64,000 nt of DNA. Origin: Nocardioides sp. YR527 (GTDB taxonomy: Bacteria; Actinomycetota; Actinomycetes; Propionibacteriales; Nocardioidaceae). The stretch covers positions 186,001-250,000 of the forward strand of contig NZ_FNFN01000004.1 in NCBI RefSeq assembly GCF_900101045.1. Reading direction: 5' to 3'. Positions 8,029 through 15,389 of the stretch are shown here, one piece after another (the stretch's first letter is position 1; each line of letters opens with the position of its first letter). The position numbers were made by a program, and so were the translations under genes. The notes under the pieces were generated by a model. It had not been told where the DNA came from and searched no databases. It saw only the letters and a program-made list of their open reading frames with translations.

Positions 8029-8712
8029 ATGGCAGCAGAGTTGGCGCGCGGGGAAGGACGGGTTCTTGTCGTCGCGGCCGACGAAGAGCTCGTCGACCTG
8101 CTGCTGAGCACGCTCACTCTGGCCGGGTACGACGCCTCGCACGAGCCGTCCGGCCAGGCGGCCGTCGCCCGGATGCGGGCCGAGGCGATCGACCTGCTGG
8201 TGGTCGACATCTCCACGCCCGGGCTCGTGCACATCCCGCGGCTCAAGTCCGCCGAGCGGGAGGCGGCGATCCTGTTCCTGGCCACCGAGGAGAGGTTCAC
8301 GGGCCTCCTCGACGAAGTCGGCTTCAGTGGCGAGGACTATCTGCTGAGACCGTTCCGGGTCTCCGACCTCCTCGCCCGGGTCCATCTCCTGGTGCGCGAC
8401 GGGGTCGCGGCCGCGCGCCGGTCGGTGCTCGAGCGTGGTGAGCTGCGGATCGATGACAGCTCCTACCGGGCTTGGCGAGGGGATCGCGAGCTCGGCCTGA
8501 GCCCCGCCGAGTACCGCCTGCTGCGTGAGTTCGCCCGTAACCCCGGTCTGGTGCTCTCCAAGGAGCAGATCGCGGCCCGGGTGTGGGGCAACTCGCGCGA
8601 CGACAACGCCATCGAGCGGCTCGTCTCCCGGTTGCGGAGCAAGGTCGACCGAGAGGATCCGGCCCTGATCCGTACGCAGCGCGGGTTCGGATACTCGCTG
8701 GTCAGAGGGTGA
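8029..8712 (+). CDS. OmpR/PhoB-type response regulator, orphan and atypical
   Basis: 227 residues. Receiver domain 1-125 has phosphoacceptor Asp in LLVVDISTPG and acidic pocket residues in VVAADEEL; the usually invariant Lys of the KPF motif is Arg here (DYLLRPFRVSDLL). The C-terminal winged helix includes LSPAEYRLLREFARNPGLVL and RLVSRLRSKVD, then RGFGYSL, which are standard OmpR/PhoB DNA-binding features. GGGAGGACGGGC precedes ATG 8029, ruling out the longer frame. No histidine kinase is adjacent, so the partner is elsewhere or control is phosphorylation-independent. The Lys to Arg change normally alters phospho-signalling. Confidence 0.85.
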   Translation: MAAELARGEGRVLVVAADEELVDLLLSTLTLAGYDASHEPSGQAAVARMRAEAIDLLVVDISTPGLVHIPRLKSAEREAAILFLATEERFTGLLDEVGFSGEDYLLRPFRVSDLLARVHLLVRDGVAAARRSVLERGELRIDDSSYRAWRGDRELGLSPAEYRLLREFARNPGLVLSKEQIAARVWGNSRDDNAIERLVSRLRSKVDREDPALIRTQRGFGYSLVRG

Positions 8713-8816
8713 TCTCCGGCGGCAGGGGCAACTGTCAGGTTGCCGTCAGGTTCGTGTCCGGGTGGTGTCAGAACCGGCTGCTGTGATGGGGGACACCCGA
8801 TCACAGGAGGCCGTTC

Positions 8817-10046
8817 GTGACCGACACGATCCTCGACGACTATCCGCTCTATCCCTCGCCGCGCGACCTGAGCTGTCCGTTCGCCCAGCCCGAGAACGTA
8901 CTCTCGACAACGCGTGAGGACGCTCCGCTCGGCAAGGTCCGCATCTGGGACGGGTCCACGCCGTGGCTGGTTTCGAAGTACGCCGACCAGCACGCGCTGC
9001 TGACCGACCCGCGTCTCTCGATCGACGAAACACGCGAGGGCTATCCCCACATGACGCGCGGGCGGAGCGAGTCGGCCAAGCACACCCCACCGCTGATCAC
9101 GAACACCGACGCCCCCGAGCACACCCGGCTGCGCCGGATGGTGAACCTGCCGTTCACGGTCAAGCGGATCGAGGCGCTCCGGCCGCGGATCCAGTCGCTC
9201 GTCGGTGAGCTGCTCGACGAGATGCTCGCCGGGCCGCGCCCCGTGGATCTGGTGCAGGCCTTCGCGCTGCCGGTGCCGACCATCGTCATCACCGACATGC
9301 TCGGCGTCTCCTACGACAACCGCGAGGACTTCCAGCACGCCAGCCACACGCTGGTCAGCCACGACGCGACCCCGGACGAGTCCGCGGCCGCCGGTGCGGT
9401 CCTGGGCGGCCACATCGGGGCCGCGATGCAGGCCAAGTTGGCCGAGCCTGCCGACGATGTGATGTCGGAGCTCGCTGCGCTGGTCAAGGCGGGGGAGATG
9501 TCGCCGCACGAGGCGCTGACGATGTCGACCGCGATCCTCATCGCCGGCCACGAGACCTCCGCGAGCATGATCGGGCTCGGCGCCCTCGCACTGCTGCAGA
9601 ACCCCGACCAGCTCGACTACCTGCGCTCGGTCGCCGACGAGCCGAAGAAGGTGGCGGTCGCCGTCGAGGAGCTGCTGCGCTATCTGACGATCGTGCACAC
9701 CGGCGTACGCCGGATCGCGAGCGAGGACATCGAGGTCGGTGGCACCGTGATCAAGGCCGGGGACGGGGTCGTCCTCGACGTCGCCGCGGCGAACTGGGAC
9801 GCCGCCCGGTTCGCGGTGCCCGAGCGGTTGGACCTGGCCCGCGGCAATGCGCGGACCCATCACGCCTTCGGGTACGGCGCCCATCAGTGCCTCGGCCAGA
9901 CCCTGGCCAGGGTCGAGCTCCAGGAGGCCTTCCGGGCGCTGGTGACCCGGGTACCCGATCTGGCGCTCGCGGTGCCGGCCGCGGAGGTGGAGTTCGCGTT
10001 CGAGGGCGTCGCCTACGGGCTGCGCTCGCTTCCGGTGACCTGGTGA
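8817..10046 (+). CDS. Cytochrome P450
   Basis: A 409-residue soluble bacterial class I P450. It has the oxygen-binding I-helix AGHETSA (residues 243-249), the K-helix ExxR motif in VEELLRYL, and the heme loop FGYGAHQCLGQTLAR with axial Cys358. Start GTG 8817 follows AGGAGG by 7 nt. The next genes supply its own ferredoxin and ferredoxin reductase, so this is a complete electron-transfer operon: NAD(P)H to reductase to ferredoxin to P450. The trailing SDR may act on the hydroxylated product. The family resembles actinobacterial CYP105/107-like enzymes, but the substrate cannot be read from the sequence. Confidence 0.92.
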   Translation: MTDTILDDYPLYPSPRDLSCPFAQPENVLSTTREDAPLGKVRIWDGSTPWLVSKYADQHALLTDPRLSIDETREGYPHMTRGRSESAKHTPPLITNTDAPEHTRLRRMVNLPFTVKRIEALRPRIQSLVGELLDEMLAGPRPVDLVQAFALPVPTIVITDMLGVSYDNREDFQHASHTLVSHDATPDESAAAGAVLGGHIGAAMQAKLAEPADDVMSELAALVKAGEMSPHEALTMSTAILIAGHETSASMIGLGALALLQNPDQLDYLRSVADEPKKVAVAVEELLRYLTIVHTGVRRIASEDIEVGGTVIKAGDGVVLDVAAANWDAARFAVPERLDLARGNARTHHAFGYGAHQCLGQTLARVELQEAFRALVTRVPDLALAVPAAEVEFAFEGVAYGLRSLPVTW

Positions 10047-10060
10047 ACGGGGAGGCTGTG

Positions 10061-10264
10061 ATGACGTATCGCATCGAGTTCGACGAGCCGAAGTGTGTCG
10101 CGGCCGGTCAGTGCGTGATGGTCGCGCCGGACGTCTTCGACCAGCGCGACGAGGACGGGGTCGCGATCGTGCTGGACGAGACGCCGTCCGAGGACCTGCT
10201 CGACGAGGTGGAGGAGGCGGCAGCCGTGTGTCCGGCCGCTGCGCTGCGGGTGGTCCGCTCGTGA
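10061..10264 (+). CDS. 3Fe-4S ferredoxin
   Basis: A 67-residue P450-type ferredoxin. Cys ligands are visible in KCVAAGQCVMVAP and VCPAAALRV; the CxxxxxC...CP spacing, lacking the fourth cysteine, fits a [3Fe-4S] cluster. Such small ferredoxins pass single electrons from the reductase to the P450. ATG 10061 follows GGGGAGG by 5-6 nt. It lies 14 bp after the P450 stop, and its stop overlaps the reductase GTG. Confidence 0.9.
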   Translation: MTYRIEFDEPKCVAAGQCVMVAPDVFDQRDEDGVAIVLDETPSEDLLDEVEEAAAVCPAAALRVVRS

Positions 10265-11469
10265 CGTCGTCGTTGCGGCAGGTGGTGATCGTCGGTGCCT
10301 CCGCCGGCGGGCTGGCGACCGGCGAGGCGCTGCGTCGCGGTGGGTTCGACGGGACGATCACGCTCGTCGGTGACGAGCCGCACCTTCCCTATGACCGGCC
10401 GCCGCTCTCCAAGGAGCTCCTGGCGGGGGAGTGGGACCTCGACCGGCTTCCGCTGCGGCCATCGGCCGACATCGAGGCGCTCTCGCTCGACCTCCGGCTC
10501 GGCGCCACGGCCACCGGCGTCGATCTGGGGCGTCGGGTGGTGGTGCTGGACTCCGGCGAGGAGATCGGGTTCGACGCCCTGGTCGCGGCGACCGGGGTGA
10601 GGGCCCGGCGGCTGCCGGGCGGTCAGGGACATGTGCTCCGCACCCTCGAGGACGCCGTCGCGCTGCGGGACCGGCTGCGTCCCGGGACGCGCCTGGCCGT
10701 CGTCGGCGCCGGGTTCCTCGGTGCCGAGGTGGCCGCGGTCGCGCGGAGGCTGGGGTGCGAGGTCACCATGATCGAGCCCGCCCCGGTGCCGCTGGCCCAT
10801 GCGGTCGGCACCGAGATCGGCGCGATGTTGACACGTGCCCACATCGATCACGGGGTGGATCTGCGTACGGGCACCGGGGTGAGCGCCGTGCACGATGGCG
10901 GCCTGACGCTGGCCGACGGGACCGAGGTCGAGGCCGACGAGGTCCTGGTCGCGATCGGGTCGGTCCCGAACGCCGGCTGGCTCGCGGCCGGTGGCCTCCC
11001 GGTCGACGACGGCCTGGTCTGCGACCGCTACTGCGAGGCCGCGCCCGGCGTCTACGGTGTCGGCGACGTCGCCCGCTGGCACAACGACCTGTTCGGCACC
11101 TCGATGCGCATCGAGCACCGTACCCATGCCGCCGAGCAGGGCCTGGCCGTGGCCCGCGCCATCCTCGACCCCGACCGGCGCCGCCCGTTCGCACCCGTGC
11201 CGTACTTCTGGTCCGACCAGTACGACATGAGGATCCAGGCCTACGGCTATCTGCGTGGCCACGACGAGGTCAGGATCGTCGACGGGAATCTCGACGAGCG
11301 TCGCTTCGTCGCGGCCTACCGTACCGGCGATCGGCTCGTCGGTGTGCTCGGGATCGGAACGACGCCGCGCACGCTGCGCGAGTGGCGCAAGAAGGTGGCC
11401 GACGCGGCGACCTGGGAGCAGGCGTTGACGGACGTCGTCGAGGAGGGAGTCAGCAGTGGCACACGATGA
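10261..11469 (+). CDS. FAD-dependent ferredoxin reductase
   Basis: 402 residues starting at GTG 10261, which overlaps the ferredoxin stop (GTGA). Two Rossmann motifs are visible, VIVGASAGGLATGEAL (FAD, near residue 9) and VVGAGFLGAEVAAV (NADH, near 147), plus the YDRPPLSKELL motif and VYGVGDVARW characteristic of the ferredoxin/rubredoxin reductase family used with P450s. The C-terminal domain ends with the reductase dimer-like fold. It is the electron donor to the adjacent ferredoxin. The longer frame upstream is the antisense of the ferredoxin frame and is not used. Confidence 0.92.
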   Translation: MTSSLRQVVIVGASAGGLATGEALRRGGFDGTITLVGDEPHLPYDRPPLSKELLAGEWDLDRLPLRPSADIEALSLDLRLGATATGVDLGRRVVVLDSGEEIGFDALVAATGVRARRLPGGQGHVLRTLEDAVALRDRLRPGTRLAVVGAGFLGAEVAAVARRLGCEVTMIEPAPVPLAHAVGTEIGAMLTRAHIDHGVDLRTGTGVSAVHDGGLTLADGTEVEADEVLVAIGSVPNAGWLAAGGLPVDDGLVCDRYCEAAPGVYGVGDVARWHNDLFGTSMRIEHRTHAAEQGLAVARAILDPDRRRPFAPVPYFWSDQYDMRIQAYGYLRGHDEVRIVDGNLDERRFVAAYRTGDRLVGVLGIGTTPRTLREWRKKVADAATWEQALTDVVEEGVSSGTR

Positions 11470-12274
11470 GGTGCTGGTCGTCACCGGAGCGGGCGGGATG
11501 GGAGAGGCGGTCGTACGCCGCATCGGCAGCGGTCGCGACGTACTCCTCGCCGACTACTCCCAGGAGGCCCTCGACCGCGTGGTCGCAGGCCTGCGGGACC
11601 AGGGGTACGCCGTTGACGGCAGAGTCACCGACGTCTCCGACCGAGCGGCGCTGGACGAGCTCGCCCGAGCTGCCGAGGAGCGGGGACGGATCGCCGCCGT
11701 GGTGCACACGGCCGGCGTGTCCGCGGCCACTGCCGGGGTCGACCAGATGGTCGCCGTCGACCTGGTCGGCACCGCCCACGTGATCGACGCCTTCGAGCCG
11801 GTCGCCACCCCAGGCACGTCGCTGGTGTGCGTGGCGAGCATGGCCGGCCACTACGCGCAGCTGAGCGCGGAGGAGGAACGGCAGCTGGCGACCGCGCCCA
11901 CCGAGGAGCTCGCCACCCTTCCGTTCGTCCGCGCGCTCGCCGACCCCACCCAGGCCTACATCCTGGCCAAGCGGGCCAACCAGCTCCGCGTCCAGGCCGC
12001 TGCTCTGGCCTGGAACAGGCGGGGAGCGCGGATCAACACCGTCAGCCCCGGCGTCATCTCCACCGCGATGGCCCGCGCCGAGGCTGCCTCGAGATCCGGC
12101 GGCCACATGCTCGGCATGCTGGACGCCTGCGGCATCGGCCGGATGGGCTCCACCGGCGAGCTCGCCGAGGCGGTCGCCTATCTCGCCGGCGCCGGGTCGC
12201 GCTACGTCACCGGCACCGACCTGCTCATCGACGGCGGCCAAGCCGCCTGGATCCGCTGGCACATGGCGGGATAG
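11456..12274 (+). CDS. Short-chain dehydrogenase/reductase
   Basis: 272 residues, a classical SDR: TGAGGMGEAV cofactor motif at 10-19, catalytic Ser128 (VASMAG), Tyr168 and Lys172 (YILAKRAN), and a C-terminal GTDLLIDGGQAAW. GTG 11456 has AGGAGGGAG upstream, and it overlaps the reductase end by 14 bp, so it is the fourth gene of the P450 operon. A likely role is oxidation or reduction of the P450 product at a carbonyl or hydroxyl. Unusually, there is an insertion (SAEEERQLATAPTEE) between the Ser and Tyr motifs, as in some steroid/terpene dehydrogenases. Confidence 0.9.
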   Translation: MAHDEVLVVTGAGGMGEAVVRRIGSGRDVLLADYSQEALDRVVAGLRDQGYAVDGRVTDVSDRAALDELARAAEERGRIAAVVHTAGVSAATAGVDQMVAVDLVGTAHVIDAFEPVATPGTSLVCVASMAGHYAQLSAEEERQLATAPTEELATLPFVRALADPTQAYILAKRANQLRVQAAALAWNRRGARINTVSPGVISTAMARAEAASRSGGHMLGMLDACGIGRMGSTGELAEAVAYLAGAGSRYVTGTDLLIDGGQAAWIRWHMAG

Positions 12275-12280
12275 GTCAGG

Positions 12281-12672
12281 TCAGGTGGTGCCGCCCTGCA
12301 CGATCGTGAACTCCGGCGGCGCGGGGTGTTCTCGGGGTCGCGGAGCCCGAGATCGGCGAGCACGTGCGCGGTCGAGGATCGCGCGGTCGCTGCACGGTCG
12401 TAGGAGATCGTGATCAGGGGCGGCACCGTGACCTGGCCGAGTGGTGTGTGGTCCATGCCGATGAGTGCCAGGTCCTCGGGCACCCGCCAGGTCCGCAGGG
12501 TCGCCGCAGACAGCAGCGCGGTGGCGACGTCGTTGTTGTAGGAGGCGACTGCGAATCCGGTGGAGCCGAGGTCGTCGAGTGCTGCCGTCGCCTCGTCGAG
12601 GTCGATGCCGAGTCGAAGGACGGTCGTCGCCGAGGACCTCGAGGGCGGGCAGGTGCAGGTCTGTGCTTGACC
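12281..12672 (-). pseudogene. LacI-family regulator remnant (C-terminal effector domain)
   Basis: On the minus strand, the frame reading VLRLGIDLDEATAALDDLG, then FAVASYNNDVATALLSAATL, then PEDLALIGMDHTPLGQVTVP and RAATARSSTAHVLADLGLRD is a LacI/GalR sugar-binding C-domain. It has no DNA-binding N-domain: the sequence upstream of about 12640 leaves the frame. The terminal part PPEFTIVQGGTT with stop at 12281 is reached only after a frameshift near 12330. Truncated and frameshifted, so non-functional. It lies directly after the P450 operon and may once have regulated it or a lost neighbour. Confidence 0.7.
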
Positions 12673-12735
12673 ATCAGTTCGACCGCGGATTGAATCGGCT
12701 TTACATACATGAGCGCTTGTGAAGGGGTCAATCGG

Positions 12736-13506
12736 GTGGCCAAGTTCAAGTCATGGCGAGTAGCGGCGACGATTGTCACGCTCTCCTTGTTCGCGACGGC
12801 ATGCCAAGGGGGCGAGGAGGCCGCGGCCGGCAAGGGCGGGCCAACGAGCAGCCCGTCGAGTAGTCCGTCGGAGGAGGGATGCCTCTCCTGGTCGGTGCCC
12901 TGTTCTCGGGGACCGTCGGGGTCGCCCACGCCCGACGTATGGCCGGCGCTGTCCACGTTGTCCTACAAGTCCGCCGCCGTCAGACTGCCGGGGAAGGGGT
13001 GGACGGCGGTGCCGGAGGGCGAGGACATGGCGGTGATGCCGGCAGGAGCCTTGGACGAAAGGATCTCCAAGAGCGCCGCCCTCGTCTACGACGACAGCGA
13101 TCCCGACCGCCGCAAGAGCAAGGCGACGGTCAGTCTGGAGATCCACAGCTACGACCCGCACGCCGAGGGCAATGACCTCGACGTCGACTACATGCGTCGC
13201 GAGGTCGTCAAGATCGCCTTGGACATCCGGGAGGGTGGAGGCCCGGTGGCTCAGAAGCCGTCGATCACCAAGGACGGTGTGGTCTACGACGTCATCGCTT
13301 CGGGCCAGGAGTCGTCGTGGAAAGACGAGCGAGGCAAGATCGACACCTGGCGATGGGAGTACGTCGGGGTTGTCATGCGAAAGGGCGGCAACGAGGCCGC
13401 CGGCATCAACACGGTCGTCGAGTGCCGGGGCGAGTTCTTTTCAGAGAAGAAGTGCGCGAAGCTGGCGAACGACGTGTTCGCGACGCTGCGAGTGAAGAAG
13501 CAGTGA
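12736..13506 (+). CDS. Putative lipoprotein
   Basis: 256 residues. The signal peptide VAKFKSWRVAATIVTLSLFA ends in lipobox ATAC, giving lipidation on Cys, followed by a Ser/Pro/Gly-rich linker and a soluble domain (about residues 75-256) with a late CRGEFFSEKKCAKLANDVF containing two Cys likely to be disulfide-bonded. GTG 12736 has GAAGGGG 9 nt upstream; ATG 12709 lacks a site. Function unknown; the C-domain resembles secreted sensor-associated lipoproteins in layout only. It is flanked by a pseudogene and the ABC cluster and looks like a single-gene unit. Confidence 0.7.
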   Translation: MAKFKSWRVAATIVTLSLFATACQGGEEAAAGKGGPTSSPSSSPSEEGCLSWSVPCSRGPSGSPTPDVWPALSTLSYKSAAVRLPGKGWTAVPEGEDMAVMPAGALDERISKSAALVYDDSDPDRRKSKATVSLEIHSYDPHAEGNDLDVDYMRREVVKIALDIREGGGPVAQKPSITKDGVVYDVIASGQESSWKDERGKIDTWRWEYVGVVMRKGGNEAAGINTVVECRGEFFSEKKCAKLANDVFATLRVKKQ

Positions 13507-13555
13507 CGGCGGGGATCCGTCGGCACATGGCTTCGCTGCAGGGATAGGGATCGAG

Positions 13556-13614
13556 TAGTCCCAGACGGTCCGGCCCATTACCGCTCGGTAGAGGGGCTGG
13601 AACGTCTGGGACTA
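13556..13614. terminator. 59-nt near-palindrome between converging genes
   Basis: Outer 12-bp perfect arms TAGTCCCAGACG/CGTCTGGGACTA, an imperfect inner stem GTCCGGCCC/GGGCTGGAA and an innermost TACC-GCTC-GGTA hairpin together form a long stem-loop. It lies between the converging lipoprotein and ABC genes, a good position for a bidirectional terminator. It could also be a repeat element. Confidence 0.65.
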
Positions 13615-13628
13615 TCTCGGCGGATGCC

Positions 13629-15389
13629 TCAGCGGCCGGAGTCGTAGGCGCTCCACATCTGGGCGTAGACGCCGTCGGCCTCCAGCAGCTCCTCGTGCGT
13701 GCCGGTCTCGGTGATCGCTCCGTCGGCCATGACCAGCACACGGTCGGCGTGCTGCGCCTGCTGGAGGCGGTGGGCGATGACGAGTCCTGTGCGGCCGGCG
13801 AGGACGGCGGCTGCGGCGGACTCGAGGCGGGAGGCGCCGCGGCTGCCGGACTCGGCGGTGGCTTCGTCGAGAAGGAGTACGGCGGGATCGGCGAGGGCGG
13901 CGCGGGCGAGCGCCACGTGCGCGACCTGCTCGGCGGTGAGCGCGTGGCCGAGCTCGCCGACGGGGGTGTGGATGCCCTCGGGCAGCGCCGCGACCCACCC
14001 GTCCGCGCCGACCAACGTCAACGCCTTCGAGACGTCCTCGTCGGTGGCGTCGGCGCGGCCGAGGCGTACGTCGTCGACGAGCGGCCCGGCGAAGACGTGC
14101 ACCTCCTGCGAGACGAGCACGACCGGGCGGGGGTGCGTGCGGGCGTACCGCTCGATCGGGCTTCCGCCGACGGAGACGGCGCCCTCGTCGGGGTCGGTCA
14201 GGCCCGCGAGGATCGTGGCGAGCGTCGACTTTCCGGCGCCGCTGGGGCCGACGAGCGCGATCTGCTCGCCGGGGGCGACCTCGATGGAGACCTCGTGGAG
14301 GACCTCGTGGTCGCCGTAGCGATGGGTGATCCGGCGGCCCTCGATCGTGCCGGACGGCTTCTCGGCGACCGGAGGGACGGCTTCCAGGGACCGGCCGGCC
14401 TCGATGACGCCGATCATCCGCTGCAGGCTGGCGGCGGCGGACTGCATCTCGTCGAAGCTGAAGATGATCAGGCCGAGCGGGTTGAAGAGCCGGTGGAAGT
14501 AGAGCGCGGCGGCGGTCACCGCACCCACGGTCGCCGCCTCGGTCGAGACCAGCACGAAGCCGGTGGCGATGATCGCGCCGAGCCCGACGGCCTCGGCGAT
14601 GTTCATCCACTTGCCCCAGCCGGTGGCGAACCAGAGTACGTCGCGCGACAGCTTCCGCGCGCGGTCGGAGGCGGCGGTGATCGTGGCGACGTGGGCGTCC
14701 TCGGCGCCGTAGGCGTGTACGGTCTGGCGGCCGTCCAGGGACGATACGAGCGCCTCGGCGCGGTCGCCGAAGGCGGCGCGCTCGGCGCTGTAGCGCGGGG
14801 CGGCGCGGGGGAGGTACCAGCGCAGGGACAGTACGTAGACCGGGATCGAGGCCAGGCCGGCCAGCGCCAGCCACGGGTTGAGCGCACCGAGACCGGCGAT
14901 CGTCAGGACGACCGTCAGGGCCGCGCCGACCCACGGCGCCAGCAGGCTCGCGATGACCTCGCTGACGACGCCGACGTCGTCGCCGACACGGCTGGCGAGG
15001 TCGCCGCGCCCGGCCTCCTCGAGCTGTCCGGGTGGCAGCCGTAGTGCGGTGGACACGACGTCCTCGCGCATCCGGGCGAGGACCCGCTGACCGACTCGGG
15101 CGACGAGCGCGGCACTGACCGCGGTGAGCACGGCGCTGAGCGCGCCGGCCCCGGCGACCCAGGCCGCGAGAGTGATGATCTCGCTCCGTTCGCCGCCGCT
15201 CAGGACCGCGTCGACCATGAGCCCGATCGCCCACGGGGCGACCAGGCCGGAGAGCGCGGCGGCCGCGGCCAGCACGATCGTCGTGGCGGTGAGCACCCGA
15301 TGGGATCGGACGTAGTGCCGCAGGGCCTGGCGTACCTCGCCCGCGGTGGCCAGGGGCAGGCGTACGTGCTGCGGTTCGGTGGCGGTCAT
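13629..15389 (-). CDS. Half-size ABC transporter, catalytic Walker motifs but degenerate signature
   Basis: 586 residues: N-terminal six-segment exporter-type membrane domain (about 20-310) and C-terminal ATPase. Walker A GPSGAGKST (381-389), Q-loop VSQEVHVFAG, Walker B VLLLDEAT (504-511) and H-loop VIAHRL are intact. The ABC signature LSGGQ is replaced by LTAEQ (484-488), and the following D-loop is AESGSR instead of SALD. It overlaps the upstream gene by 4 bp (ATGA), whose ATPase has the opposite defect: intact LSGGQ but no P-loop. The pair should form a heterodimer with a single working ATP site. An iron box upstream suggests siderophore or iron transport, like mycobacterial IrtAB, but it has no siderophore-interacting domain. 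Confidence 0.88.
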   Translation of the reverse strand: MTATEPQHVRLPLATAGEVRQALRHYVRSHRVLTATTIVLAAAAALSGLVAPWAIGLMVDAVLSGGERSEIITLAAWVAGAGALSAVLTAVSAALVARVGQRVLARMREDVVSTALRLPPGQLEEAGRGDLASRVGDDVGVVSEVIASLLAPWVGAALTVVLTIAGLGALNPWLALAGLASIPVYVLSLRWYLPRAAPRYSAERAAFGDRAEALVSSLDGRQTVHAYGAEDAHVATITAASDRARKLSRDVLWFATGWGKWMNIAEAVGLGAIIATGFVLVSTEAATVGAVTAAALYFHRLFNPLGLIIFSFDEMQSAAASLQRMIGVIEAGRSLEAVPPVAEKPSGTIEGRRITHRYGDHEVLHEVSIEVAPGEQIALVGPSGAGKSTLATILAGLTDPDEGAVSVGGSPIERYARTHPRPVVLVSQEVHVFAGPLVDDVRLGRADATDEDVSKALTLVGADGWVAALPEGIHTPVGELGHALTAEQVAHVALARAALADPAVLLLDEATAESGSRGASRLESAAAAVLAGRTGLVIAHRLQQAQHADRVLVMADGAITETGTHEELLEADGVYAQMWSAYDSGR

